Source: Nageia nagi
Taxonomy: Eukaryota > Pinophyta
DNA: 64,000 nucleotides
Direction of reading: 5' to 3'
Assembly (NCBI GenBank): GCA_050084985.1
Contig: JBITNC010000001.1
Span: 114,638,001-114,702,000, forward strand
Shown here: positions 11,846 through 24,439 of the stretch, piece by piece
Layout of the letters: every line of letters starts with the position of its first letter
How positions within the stretch are numbered: position 1 is the first letter of the stretch
Notes under the pieces: model-generated
The model's input: the letters and a program-made list of their open reading frames with translations, nothing else
Database searches by the model: none
What the model was told of the DNA's origin: nothing
Translations under genes and position numbers: made by a program

Positions 11846-12958
11846 CTAATTCTTATAGAAGACCTTTTCATTGAATATTACATCTCTACTCCTAATGATT
11901 TTGTGATTTTCATAATCATATAAGCGATAACCAAAATCATTAACACCATATCCAATAAAGGTACATTTCTTTGACTTTGCCTCAAGCTTTGTTCTATTTT
12001 CTTTATCAATATGGACAAAGGCCTCACAACCAAAAGGCTTTAAAAAGGAGTAGTTTACCTTTTTACCTGTCCATGCTTCCTCTGGAACACCTCCATCCAA
12101 GGAACTTGAAGGCCCTCTGTTTATTAGATAAACAGCAGTATCTACAGCATCTGCCCAAAACTGTAAAGGCAATCCTGCATGCAATCTCATGCACCTTGCA
12201 CGCTCCATGATTGTCCTGTTCATCCTTTCTGATACACCATTTTCTTGTGGTGTTCTTGGAACTATCTTCTCTCTACGAATTCCATGTTCTGAATAGTACC
12301 TATCAAACTCTTTGCTGCAATATTCACCTCCATTGTCTGATCTAAGACACTTCAATTTCTTTCCTGTCTCAATCTCAACCAAAGCTTTCCATTTCTTAAA
12401 AGTATCAAATACATCAGATTTATTCTTAATACAATAAATCCAAGTTTTTCTAGTTGCATCATCAATAAAGGTAACATAATAACGAGAGCCACCGAGAGAT
12501 GATACCTGAGTAGGTCCCCATACATCTATATGCACAAGCTCTAATTTTTGGCTCTTCTTCTCTTTCCCAACTCTGAGAAATCTGACTCTCTTCTATTTTC
12601 CATAGATGCAATTCTCACAGAAATCCAGATCAACATTCTTCAAACCTGGCAACAAATTTCTTGAGTGAAGAATCTTCATCCCCTTTTCATTCATGTGTCC
12701 GAGCCTATGATGCCATAATGCTGCATCTGCTCCTTTGGAAGTTAAAGCATTAATAGAGTTAGAAATACCATTGCATAAATACAATGTACCAACCTTTTCT
12801 CCTCTTGCTATTACCAGGGCTCCTTTGGTGACCTTCCAAACTTTATCTGTGAAAGTTGTCACACAACCTTCACTACCTAACTGCCCTGTTGAAATCAGAT
12901 TTTTCCTTAGATCTGGAACATGCCTTACCTCCTTTAGTATCCATTGGTTTCCATTCTG
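11846..12958 (-). pseudogene. Copia-1 integrase
   Basis: Same reading frame as the gag and RT parts. The GAG-pre-integrase zinc-binding region has LWHHRLGH and CENCIYGK (His-His-Cys-Cys). The catalytic core has the acidic triad in HIDVWGP, RSDNGGEY and PQENGVSERMNRTI. In-frame stops are a TAG at 12593-12595, where related elements have Gln after CIYGK, and a TAG at 11846-11848 after the GYRLYDYE region. The core itself is not broken. The enzyme would insert element cDNA into the genome. Confidence 0.92.
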
Positions 12959-13963
12959 CTATTTTACAAGAACCTTACCCATTCCAACAATTTTACAAGG
13001 TTTATCATCACCCAAACGAACTTGTCCAAAATCTCCTTGAACATAGTCATGAAAATATTTCTTATCAGGTGTGGCATGGAATGAAGCCCCTGAATCTACC
13101 ACCCAAGAATTATTAATATTTTCGAAAGAAAGAATCAAAGCATCATGTAACACCTCACTTGTCACATTTGCTTCATGATTGTTTTCTTGCTGTGCATCTC
13201 CTTCTTTTCCCTTCCGAGATCTACAGTCTCTCTTTAGGTGTCCTTTCTTTCCATAATTCCAGCACTCTAACCCCGATCTGGACTTGGATCTACCTTTCTT
13301 TGATTTACTACGATATCCTGAGCTCTTTCCTTTTTTACTTTTTCTTCCCCTAGAATCTACACTCAAAGTATTTCCCGATGTCTCACCGGAGCTTTTCCGT
13401 CGCATTTCCTCGCTAAGGATAGCACCGACAACTTCATCAAACTTTAAAGTACTAGATCCAGACACAGAGTTACTAATGGCCATTACTAAACCATTCCAAC
13501 TTTCTGGTAATGAGCATAAGAATAACAGAGCTCTAACTTCATCATCAAAGTCTACCTTTACAGAACATAACTGACTTGTAACAGTATTAAAATCATTTAA
13601 ATGATCCGCAATAGATCCACCTTCCGACATCTTCATATTAAATAACCGTTTCATAAGAAATACCTTGTTTGAGGCCGAGGGTTTTTCATATAGTTTTGAC
13701 AACGCCTGAAATAAACCCTCTATCGTTGTTTCCTTCGAAATGTTGAAGGCAACTGATGCAGCGAGGCTCAACCGTATTGCTCCAAGTGCCTTTCTATCGA
13801 GAAGGTTCCACTCTTCATCTGTCATATTCGTCGGCTTATTTGTTTTTCCGCTCAATGGTAGGTATAGATATTTTTGATACAAATAATCTTCCATTTGCAT
13901 CTTCCATAGCGAGAAATTTTGGCCATTAAATTTCTCAACCCTAAACTTACCATCTTCCGCCAT
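12959..13963 (-). pseudogene. Copia-1 gag and protease
   Basis: The likely start is the ATG at 13963 (MAEDGKFRVEKFNGQNFSLW); an upstream GTG in the same frame is not needed. A UBN2-type gag domain is followed by a basic region and a zinc knuckle CWNYGKKGHLKRDC, in which the second cysteine is changed to Tyr. The aspartic protease site WVVDSGASFHAT is intact. The frame ends at a TAG at 12959-12961 that is in frame with the integrase. Gag would form the particle; the altered knuckle could weaken RNA packaging. Confidence 0.92.
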
Positions 13964-14023
13964 TGCTCCCACTCGAACGAGGAATCCTTCTTTCCTGCGA
14001 GTTTATCAGCCAAATAGACCTTC

Positions 14024-14036
14024 GGCTCTGATACCA
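14024..14036 (-). other. Copia-1 primer-binding site
   Basis: The minus strand reads TGGTATCAGAGCC, an exact complement of the plant initiator tRNA-Met 3' end. It lies 2 bp from the 5' LTR. Confidence 0.95.
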
Positions 14037-14038
14037 AT

Positions 14039-14516
14039 TGTTAGGAAATTATAATTATTACAGAGCAATAGAACATAAAAAATGTTTTAGAAATATAAGC
14101 ACAAAAAATGCATAAACAAGAGAGACACAGATATACGTGGTTCACCCAGTTTGGGCTACGTCCACACCAAACAGCCAGTCCTTCCTTTTTTATTATCCAG
14201 CAGAGTGAATAGATACAACCTACAGCAGATCCGCTGTAATATCCTCTGTTTTCTCTCACAGTCTCATGTTTCTATTTCTCACTCACCGAATCATGTCTGT
14301 TACTATGCCCTCATGTAAAAAGAGGGTTTTTATCTAGGGAAAAAATCCCTAAACCAAACATAAGTTCAACCGTCAGATTATTTACCTAATAAACGGCCCA
14401 GATTGACTAGAAATTACTTTACTTTTACAAGGTAATTTTTCAAACGTTTTTAGCTTCCTGGGATATACATCCGGCTAAAATAAACAACTCTGAACAATCA
14501 TGCTCCACACATAATA
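14039..14516 (-). repeat. Copia-1 5' LTR
   Basis: Begins TGTTAGGAAA and ends ACACATAATA; the terminal CA has mutated to TA. This copy lies next to the primer-binding site and so would drive transcription on the minus strand. Confidence 0.95.
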
Positions 14517-14935
14517 TGATCTCTTTTATATGTGGTTGTCCCATACATCATACTTTCAATGTCTTGAGATGCCACCTATTTAAGGATATGTTATGCTCTA
14601 ATATTTTATTACATGCTATACTTTATGCATGGTCTAACTCTATAGGTTTTAATATGCTAACACCATATAACTCACATGTCATCCACATCATGATTCTTCA
14701 TGATCCAAATCTATAGATAAAAGAGGACATGAACACTCATCTAGTCAATTGAATATCATCTATAAGATCATCTTTGATCCGATTCAATCCTCCATATACC
14801 CTTGTCATACCTTGAAGATTTCTTATCATAATCAAGTGCACACTTTTCATTTATTAACCATTTTATTTTAATAAATATCATCTTTAGTATACTTATTTGT
14901 GTTTATAATATTATTTACATAATTTAGGGTCTACA
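14517..14935 (+). repeat. LTR B2, right part
   Basis: Continues LTR B2 after the Copia-1 insertion. It is homologous to about 4690-5111 of LTR B1 and ends with the same GGGTCTACA. Confidence 0.75.
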
Positions 14936-15985
14936 TTTCACCCTTCATCTTTAGTTGAAAGACTTATATAAGATTCTTCACATGTGACAATTAAGGACTC
15001 TCTAGAATACCCATTATCTCCCTCTAAGAGTATAATGATCATATGGTATTACATACATATTATAATCACATATAATACCTACCACAAGTATAATATTCTC
15101 CCACACAATGTTATTACCACTACAAAACTATGAGGTCTACTTAATACATGAAGAATACAAGAAGAAATACATAGAATAGTATGACTATGATATTGTTAAC
15201 CCTACACTAAGGTTCTCACATTGCATACTAATAAGTAGGCTATCATGTTTTCCACCCAACTAGCAACAAACATGGCAATGAGAAGAAACAAATCTACCAT
15301 GAAGACTTGTTCTACTTTGATTTGATTTTTATCCAGTAGTAACAACCTCTTCAATGGTCATAGTTGTTTACTAATAGTAGAAATGTTTGCTCTAATAATG
15401 GTAGTAGTATGCTACAAAAGTGGTTACCTCCTCTTCCTCATAATTTTCAGCAATGACTTTATCCTTTTACCCTTTTTCTTCTTCTTTCTCTTCCCCCAAA
15501 TGATCCTTAATGATACATTTTCCATTGCCAGACCTATCTCTTTGCCTTATGATGACCTTTCACTTCATCTACCTCCACAAGGTGTCCATGATGCTTCACC
15601 TTCATTGAGGTTACACTATTAAAATATGTGAATGCCCTATTTTGACTATTAGCATGATGTGGATTCCCTTATTATAGTATTTTGGATAAGGATAGTTAGC
15701 ACAAAAAGATCTCTTATGAAGGTAAAATATTCCACAAAGGTAGGCATACATATACTCATTGGAAAGGTATCTTCGATGAATATACAATGTAAAATTAATC
15801 AACTCAATTGGATATTTCTATCAAAATGTATACCTTCCCAAATATGACTAATATATTTTCATGGTAGGTTCTAAATATGAAAACTCCACAATAGCATGAG
15901 AAAAATGCTCTAAACACCACCCAAGCATGAGAATACATCAAATTCTCACTCTAATGATGTTTGTTCTTCATTATACATGATCCAT
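14936..15985 (-). mobile_element. Second, partial copy of the element A internal region
   Basis: Homologous to about 2645-3660, including the CTATCTCCCTCTAAGAGTA segment, and beginning immediately after element B. With B removed it would lie against LTR A-right, giving LTR, internal, LTR, internal. Homology fades at about 15985, and no third LTR follows. No coding domain is recognisable. Confidence 0.65.
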
Positions 15986-17164
15986 TTAGGATAACCAAGG
16001 TATGTAACATTACTAAACATGGATTTCATCATATAGGTAATTTTTAGCTCGAGATGAAATAAATAAAGGATTTCTTCCTGGTTGAAGAGTTAACCACATA
16101 TACTTCATCTATCATAACTAACAAAAATATCAAATGGTAAGATATGAAACTTATTACTAAGTATTTCTTATATATACTCAAATAAATGAAACTCTCCTCA
16201 AAGGTTTCACTTATATATCCTCAAATAAATGACTCTCCTCAAAGGTGTTTCTTATATATCTTTAAAGTAACAAAACCCTCCTCTTTCATACATATCCTCA
16301 AAGCAACAAATCTCCCCTTAACACGCCCCCATGATTGAAGATGTGAGAACTAAGTACTTACTTTCCCTAAGTACCAAAGAGGAAATCCACTTATCTACAT
16401 TGCCCAATTGTATGTATATATATAAATAAGGAATGTGAATTTTTGGTTGCATTTCTTAATTATATATTATATCAAACACCATAAGGGATAGTAGTTCAAC
16501 TTGCACTACTCAATTGCATGTTATAATTGAGTATTGATATTAATATAATCTTAGTCTACATCACCCAATTACATGCAATAACCAAGGATCAAATATGGTT
16601 TCCTTGAATCCTTTTAATTCTAGCTCCAACAGAAAATGACAATCTTTTCACTAGACAAAAGAAGGGATTTGGGGGTGACTAATTTGGGGTGGTTTTTATG
16701 GGGCAATTTTAAACCACTCCTTTTTTAAGTTTTAGTAGTGGTTTTAGTGGTATGATTTTTAGCTACCCATAAAAATATTTCTAAGTAAAAAATTACCCCT
16801 TGGTGAAAATGATAAAAAATTAAAAAAGGTGCATATGAGGAGCTTAGGTGGGTTACTTAGAATGTTTTCATCGTTTTGAATTTTTTGAACTATGGAGTTG
16901 GAGGAGAGAGGGTCATATGGTGTAATGGAAATACGAGAGAAGAGAGGGGATACCATACGAGAGGGGATAGTGAGACTAGACAAGGAGAGATATGTTATTT
17001 AGGAAGTACAAGTAGGTATTTCAATCCATGACCTTGCATACTTGTAGTTTTTTTCTATATTCTTTTGCATTCTACATATATGTTTATGCTTTGTATTTTT
17101 CTACATTTTTTTATAAAACACATGAACCTTACAATCATTGCATACCATAAAACTATGTTTGCAT
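15986..17164. other. AT-rich sequence, no gene
   Basis: No coding domain. Short imperfect repeats occur at 16190-16320 (TATATATCCTCAAA-type units about 55 bp apart). The right half is richer in G than its surroundings but has no open frame with protein-like composition. Confidence 0.5.
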
Positions 17165-17880
17165 CATGCACTGATCCATTTCAAGGTTTATGGGTATATT
17201 TTGGTAGTGAATTTCAAAGCTTCCCCAAGATAGCCTACACAAATCACAACATTCAATTTAAAAGCACCAAGTAGACACATACCATACACCCAAATTAGGG
17301 TTTATGGGTATTTTAGTAGTGAAGTTCAAAGCTTCCTTAAGATAGCTTGTATGAATCATAACATTTGATTTACATGCACACACCCAATTCAAGGTTTATG
17401 GGTATTTAGGTAGTGAATTTCAAAAGTCCTTATATATAGCCTACATGAACTACAACATTCAATTTACAAGTACCAAGTAGACACATTCACATACCCAATT
17501 CAATGATTATGGGTATTTTGGTAGTGAAGTTCAAAGCTCCATCAATATAGCCTACACAAACCATAACATTTGATTTACATACATCAAGTACACATACAGA
17601 TACACCCATTTCAATGTTTATTTGGTATTCTGGTAATGAATTTCAAATTTCCCTCAAGATAGCCTGCAGGAGCCATAACACTCAATTTACATGCATCAAG
17701 TACACATATGCACACACCCATTTTAAGGTTTATGGGTATTTTAGCATCAAAGTTCAAATCTTCTTCAATATAGCCTACATGAACCATAGTATTTGATTTA
17801 CATGCACCAAGTACACACATGCACACACCCATTTTAGGGTTTATGGGTATTTTGGTAATGAAGTTCAAAGCTCCCTCAAG
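17165..17880. repeat. Tandem array of about seven 109-bp units
   Basis: Each unit contains TTTATGGGTATTTTGGTAGTG (or a close variant cut at different bases), a TTCAAAGCTTCC-like segment and a CACACACCCA-like segment. Units start near 17187, 17300, 17393, 17506, 17618, 17729 and 17839. Both strands have chance open frames across it because the units are diverged and partly in phase. Confidence 0.85.
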
Positions 17881-20800
17881 ATACCATGCATGATCAAGAA
17901 GGTCAAAAATGCATGTATAATGATTAATCCTACAATTGCAGGATATGCATAAAATAAAATACTCTAGATACTTTTAAATAGATGCAATTATCAATTGTAA
18001 AATAGCTACATAATCAAATACTATAAGTGTCAAATACCAGTCCAAAATTAGTAAGTTGGTGAAGACATGCTTGTAATACTTAACAATTGTTCAACCCAAA
18101 AAATATAAATGCTGCGTTTTCTTACCTCCACTATAAAGGTTGGATGTCTCCCCCTTAGGATAACCTTTACAAAAAATCATGAATTAGATAAGTCAGGGCT
18201 AGCTACATTTAGAACCTCTCAATAGATGTATCATAGTTATGCTTCAACATTTTTCATAATGTTACCACACAACCAACCTGGATGCTTCAAACATATGATA
18301 TGAAATGATCCAAATCTACCATATGATAGAAAATTATGGACTTTTAAGTTGCAAGGCCTAGGAATTATTTGATGCAAATATGGTTTCTACAGTCTTTGAT
18401 TTTATGCATATCTTTAATCATTGCAATCCACAAGATTACATCTCGATAACTCATGGGTCCAACATATGCATTTTGTGCATATCCTATGATCATTATAGTC
18501 CATGAAAGTGTGTTTGCATCATGTTTTGTATATCCTATGATCATTATACTCCATTAAATTGTATTTGAATGAATATCTCTAAAAGCTAAATGCATTTTGT
18601 ACTAAATATAATGGTCATTTACTAACAATATGTAGCTTGCATTCAAATATGGTTGTAAATACTTTAATACTAGCATGAGTGAATATTATTGCATTATCCA
18701 TGAGATGCATCATTACACAATTATGTTCATATTCCATTAGTCTAATAATGCTCTTATCTTCCTAATTTCAGTAGACCCATCAGTTAGTGTTAATTATTAA
18801 GCAACACTAAACTAGTAATTGATGCAAAATGAATATGAGATCCTAGCCTAGATGTTCTTTAAATATTAGGGGTAAACAAAATTCTACCATCTTCATCCTA
18901 TTATTATTCTTCAAAAAGTATCAGCATGAAACACCACATGAGGTTACTATAAGAAAAAAGGGGCAAAACTAATCATGAGATGACATCCCACTAAGTCCAT
19001 TAGCTTAAATTATCTAACATAATAACATGCATACTATTCTTTTCCATGAATTTTGAATTGCATTACTTCAACCATACAAGGGGAGAAATGCATCATGTCA
19101 TAAATGTAATAAAAATATTTACATGAGGTTATCCATACATAGATATACATACATTAGATTTCAACCCTTAAATTAACATCTTTAAAGTTACTCTAGGACT
19201 CCCAAAATTTGAATACCTTTATTTCCACAAAGTGATTTCAAATAAATGATACAATAAATCCTTTACTCTCTAAGTCTAACCCTAGAATTATCATCAATAT
19301 AATGATTGTAGATTGCTAACCATTTCCTACAATACTATGGGCCGTAGTCATAAGGCAAAGGGGAAAATGAGATAGGGTCAAACTCAAGAAAGGGTTATAC
19401 CTATTTTTAAGGTAATTACTAAGTAAAACCTTATTCAAAGAGGTATAATCTATCCAAATTTACTAGTGATGGTATTAGCCTATACCAAGAAGCAATAAAA
19501 TCCCAAATTTTTATAACATATCAACCTCACATTCAAGTTTCAAATGAGAAAATAACACATAGAAAAGTTGGACTTACCACTTTAGAGCTAAGAAATATGT
19601 GAACATCGTATTCCTCAAAATGAAATGCAAACTTAGTATAGCAGAGATGAGGTGCCTTTACACCATGATCCCATATCAATATCACCTCCTAGCTTCAACC
19701 CTAATAGTCCCCTTTCATTGTAAAGGAAACCTTATTTATATTAATTGTTGATATGTTCTCCAAAAATGATGAACGCATCACATAATTAATTCCCATTAGT
19801 TAAAAATTCATAATTTCAATGCAGTATTCTCAAATATTTTCCAAGATAAATATAATGGAAATTATGTTTGAATGAATGTCTCTGAATGCAAGTTGCATCT
19901 TGTACTTAATGTAATGATGATTTATTGGATTTGACAAGATGTAATGTTTAGAGATATCCATTACATAGTTACAACACATGGCTATAAATACTTGAATAGT
20001 ATGAGTGGATCTTATTGCATTATCCCTGAGATGCATCATTACATAATTATACTCATATTCCTAGGCCTTATGTATTCTTCCATATTTTATATACATATAT
20101 ATGGGCCTTTCTCAAAAAATACATTTTGTGCATACCTTGAAATCATTGGAAACCATGAAGCTATTATGATATAGGCCAGGCAATGAAGGAACACACAACA
20201 TGTTCTATTTTTCAACCCACAAATTTAAATGTTATTTTATCTTACCTCCATAATCAGCATAATAATATATAAAGGTTGGATGTCTTCCCCCAAAGATAAC
20301 ATATTCAAAACATCATGAATTAGATAAGTAAGGGCTAGCTATATTTACAATCTCTCAATAGATATATAATTATTATACTCCACCATTATTCATAATGTTA
20401 CCATGCATGTCATGAATTACAAATCCTCTGATAATTGCATTCCAAGAAACTATGTTTGCATCATGCATCTTATCAAAAAAATTTCAAGCCTTATGTATTC
20501 TTCCACATTTTGCATACATATATATGGGCTTTTTCTAGAAAACCCCATTTTTTATGTATCTTAAAATCATTACAATGATGAAATTACTTTCATTTATTAT
20601 AGATCATTAAATGGTTTGCATCATGCAAAGAAAGTCATACTCAGCAGAAGCACATGACTTGTTTTCCATTATATGTGTGTATTTGGAATTAAATTCAAGT
20701 GCTTCATTATATCAAAGAGTTTATATTAGCAATAGAGATATATTTTTAAGTAGAAAAAAATTTATTTATCTTGATATGGATCAAAGTTAACTTTCACCTT

Positions 20801-23010
20801 TATCTATGATGTTGCCATTTTTAAGAAGATTTTTATTCAGCATTATGGATAAAGAGTGATTACATGTAGCTATAAATAGTGAGAAATACTCTCATGGGGT
20901 TGATGAATTCATTAAATTTATAAAAAATAATTCAACAAATCCTAAAATAATTATATGTCCATGTAGGAAGTACCATAACATGGAAACTCTTAGTTTTGAG
21001 AGGTTCATGAGCACTTATTTTGGTATGGAATCGACATGATATAGAACTTTTTTATATGCATGGAGAAGAACCATCAGGTTATTGTACTCACTTAAATATA
21101 ATCTTCAATATTTATATTGATCATCATGTAATGTTCTGCAATCATATTTAAACTATTATTCTTTGTTTCAATTTCAAGAAGATGAATCAAAGAACATATT
21201 TTGTTGAAATTTATATTGCTCATAGCTACATTGAATAGCTAGATAAGGATATTGAGGGTACATTTTTGGAAGCATGATCAGTAGCTTAGTAGCTTGTACA
21301 AGCATAAAAAAGGCAATGTTTGGCCAACTTACCACTTATGGACTAGTTTTTAATGCTTAAAAAATTTCTAGGTTGAACAGTTGCTTTACTTCTCCATGAT
21401 AGATTTTGGAACATGTATTGTATTTAAAATATTTTATATCACATGTCATCATTTAAATATAAGCACAATAAGATTCAAATCATATGATCTATACTTATGC
21501 TCAAATTATTTAAATATGCTCTACAGATTCAATTATGTCCAAATGTGTCAAATATGTTTATCATAATATATTTGTAAAAATATTTTGATACAAACATATT
21601 TTTTCTCTGTATGGATAAGTATTACAAGCATGTTTTTGCTAACTTACCATTTTTGGACTAGTTTTTGAAAAATGTATGGGATGAATAGTTAGGGCTAGCT
21701 ATATTTACAAACTCTCAGTAGATATATGATTGTTATGCTTTAGCATTGTTCATAATGTTAACCACACAACCAACTTAGATGCTTCATATCATTTCATGTA
21801 ATGGTGCATTTAGATCATTTTATATCATTACTTAGATAATTTCATATATATATAATGGTGTACTTAGATCATTTTTGCTACATTGTTGGAGCATTTAGAT
21901 CATTTCAATATGTTGCACATGTAAAAAACTTAAAAGTAATTGGTCAGTTCAACTAGGTCATTCTTCGAGAATCCATGACCAACACTTTGATTGGGCTCAC
22001 TATGATTGAGCTTGGGTGCCTTAGGAAACCAAGGATAGCATAGCCTAGAAGCATTCTTCCAATTGTGCTTTTTTTTTTTATTAATTTAATATGCATAGAT
22101 TTTAAATCATCTCAATGTAAGTGATCTACTTGGTGATTGTAAATTGAAATATTGTAGTAGTAATACTGTAGAGCATATTTGAATCATTTGAGCATGATTT
22201 TGTAATCCTTGATTGTAATAGTGCCATTCTTGATCATTTGAGTATATTTGAATCTTATTGAGCTTCTTCAAAAAATAGTGTTTGCATCATGCATCTTGTC
22301 AAACAATTTCTAGGCCTTGCATCACATGTTTGTATCTTGCAATCATTGTATACAATGGAATTATGTTTGTATATCATGCATCTTGTTAAATAATTTCCAA
22401 GCCTAGCATCATGCATCTACTTAAAAGTACATAATTTCTTATCATATGGTGGACTTAGATCATTTCATATCATATATTTGAAGCATCCATGTTATTATGT
22501 GGTAACATAATATTGATACTTAAGAGATCCTAATTCATGATGTTTTGAATAGGTTATCCTAGGGAAAGATATCTTATTATTCTTATTATGGAGGTAAGAT
22601 AACATAGCATTTAAATTTTTGGGTTGAATAGTTACAAAGTATTACAAGCATGTTTTTGCCAACTTACCACTTCATCCTTTGCGTACATGCGTGAACACAC
22701 ACACACACATATATCATGACTAGTTAGTTCCATTAGATGATCCTTCAGGAGTCCATGGGTAGCATCATAATTAGGCTCATTATGATTGAGTTCAATTTCC
22801 TCAGATAACCAAGGATGATATAGCCTAGAAGCATTCTTCCAAATAGCTACTTATTATTTTTAAAATTTGATAACTATGCAATAGTTTTAAATCATTACTT
22901 ATATCCATAAATTTACAACTAAAACTACCATTTTAGAAAATAATGAGGTAGGTTTAGGGGCAAATATAGTCACCCGCATTATTAATAGATCGATGGTTTA
23001 TAATTGCCTA
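17881..23010. repeat. Cluster of dispersed direct and inverted repeats, no gene
   Basis: A unit of about 300 bp containing AGGGCTAGCTA and CATAATGTTACCAC occurs in plus orientation at about 18045-18360 and 20195-20470, partly again near 21685-21800, and inverted at about 22430-22690. A second repeat with CTTATGTATTCTTCCA occurs near 20063 and 20485, and CCTAGAAGCATTCTTCCAA occurs near 22040 and 22820. No coding domain is seen. A short CA/TA microsatellite lies near 22695-22713. Confidence 0.6.
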
Positions 23011-23015
23011 TGTAT

Positions 23016-23518
23016 TGATGGAATCTAAGGATTCCATAACCAGGATCATCTTTAAGGATTCCATAACTTTTAAACATAAAAAATATAATTTTATGCACAA
23101 TGAAACACAACATATATAGTGGTTCCTCCATCATGGGAGTACATCCATTTGAACCATCTTTTCTATTAATTTTCACAAGTGAACTCTCCTACAAATTCTC
23201 AAGAATTATTGTAATTCTCCTACAAGAGCATCCCTACAACTCTTCAATACTAGCATTTTCATGCTTCTTTAAGTGTGTAATCTCAAAAAGAGAGCCCTCT
23301 ATTTACAGACCAAAATCCTCCCATGGATTACCCTATTAACCATTATACAAAATCATGATATGCATCACCCTTTTACCTAAGGGAAATGCTCATGAGGTGA
23401 AATGTAGAACAAGTTACATTATCATATTTATTAAATACTTAAGGTATCTAGGGATATCTTTAAGTATTAAATGAATTATGTTAAGATACCTTACAATAAT
23501 GCATTATAAATTCTAACG
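23016..23518 (-). repeat. Element C 3' LTR
   Basis: Begins TGATGGAATCTAAGG and ends TTCTAACG, where the terminal CA has decayed to CG. A weak polypurine tract (AATAGGAAG on the minus strand) follows at 23519-23527. The TATA box at about 23298 is mutated to TATTTACA on the plus strand. Confidence 0.85.
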
Positions 23519-24439
23519 CTTCCTATTAATGTAATATTGGAGTAGATATACGAGAACACAAAGAAACCAAGAGTAAAGAGTTCTCCTCCATTAGAATACA
23601 AGCGAAGATGAGAACTTAAAAGAAAGTAATAGAATTTATATAGTTGTACAAGGCTCAACTACTTAACCATTTTAACAAATAGTTTATAATACAATTATTA
23701 ACCATAAATGATTTCAATGTACAAGTAGTAATCATCCAATAAGTTGACATGATGGGCCTCCACAAGACTGCATACCTACAGTAAGTAACTTGCAATATCT
23801 AGAAAAAACTTGCAAGCTACAAGTAGCTTATAAAAAAACTAGTAAGATACATCATTTAAAGATATATGCATAATATCAAAGATTATATACATCATCAACT
23901 ATGATATCTAAGAATATCACATATTAACAAGTCCTAATATATCATATCATATGCGTAATATAAATATCCAAATGTGCATAATGTTAAATGCACTATCAAC
24001 CAAGTGATGCATAATCAATCAAGTATATATAAAATATCCACAAGTGCACAAAATATGCACAACATGATCATCAATCATCATAAAAATTTGAAAAAAAAAA
24101 ATTTTAATATCATTATTTGTGTTTTTTTTTTTTTGATGAAGGTATCATCATATCATAACATTTCCTTTCTCCACCTTGATGACAACTTCACCTATCAAAT
24201 ACTCATGTGACCATGTTACCTTAACCATACCATAAATTATCAAATGCCAACTTGATCAAAAATATCATAGGCAATGCATAAGCCACAACATGCAAACTTG
24301 ATCATGCCACTAGTAAAGATGCATAAGCCACAAACTACCAACTTGACCATGCTACTAGTCAAGATGCATATGATGGAATAAGTTAGCATTAATCCAATAA
24401 CATGGATTCAAATTCCATCAAAAATTGTAATTTTGAAGA
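23519..24439. other. Left body of element C, no gene
   Basis: AT-rich DNA with many TATGCATAA/ATCAT-type short motifs and poly-A and poly-T runs near 24090-24135. No recognisable coding domain on either strand. Confidence 0.5.

Larger units (their letters stand above)
9480..14516 (-). mobile_element. Copia-1: nearly intact Tork/Tnt1-type Ty1/copia retrotransposon
   Basis: A 5,037-bp element on the minus strand with 479- and 478-bp LTRs, an exact initiator tRNA-Met primer-binding site, a polypurine tract and a single gag-pol frame in the copia order gag-protease-integrase-reverse transcriptase-RNase H. By eye the LTRs differ at about eight substitutions and one indel, so this is the youngest insertion in the window. 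It lies in LTR B2 with a near-perfect target duplication (AGATC left, TGATC right). Four in-frame stops and no frameshift separate it from an intact element. Confidence 0.95.
4419..14935 (+). mobile_element. LTR retrotransposon B carrying a PMD pseudogene, with Copia-1 nested in its right LTR
   Basis: Two direct repeats of about 690 bp (4419-5111 and 9212-9479 plus 14517-14935) flank a 4.1-kb body. A purine-rich AAAGAGGGCAAAA tract precedes the right repeat, so the element is read on the plus strand. No gag, reverse transcriptase or integrase is recognisable, so it was mobilised in trans or is internally deleted. Its body contains a plant-mobile-domain pseudogene on the antisense strand. No clean 5-bp target duplication is visible. 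Confidence 0.65.

Noticed and set aside
23016-23518. Independent solo LTR
   Set aside because: Its left flank TGTAT matches the right flank of 35814-36315 and not its own right flank, so it is one end of element C.
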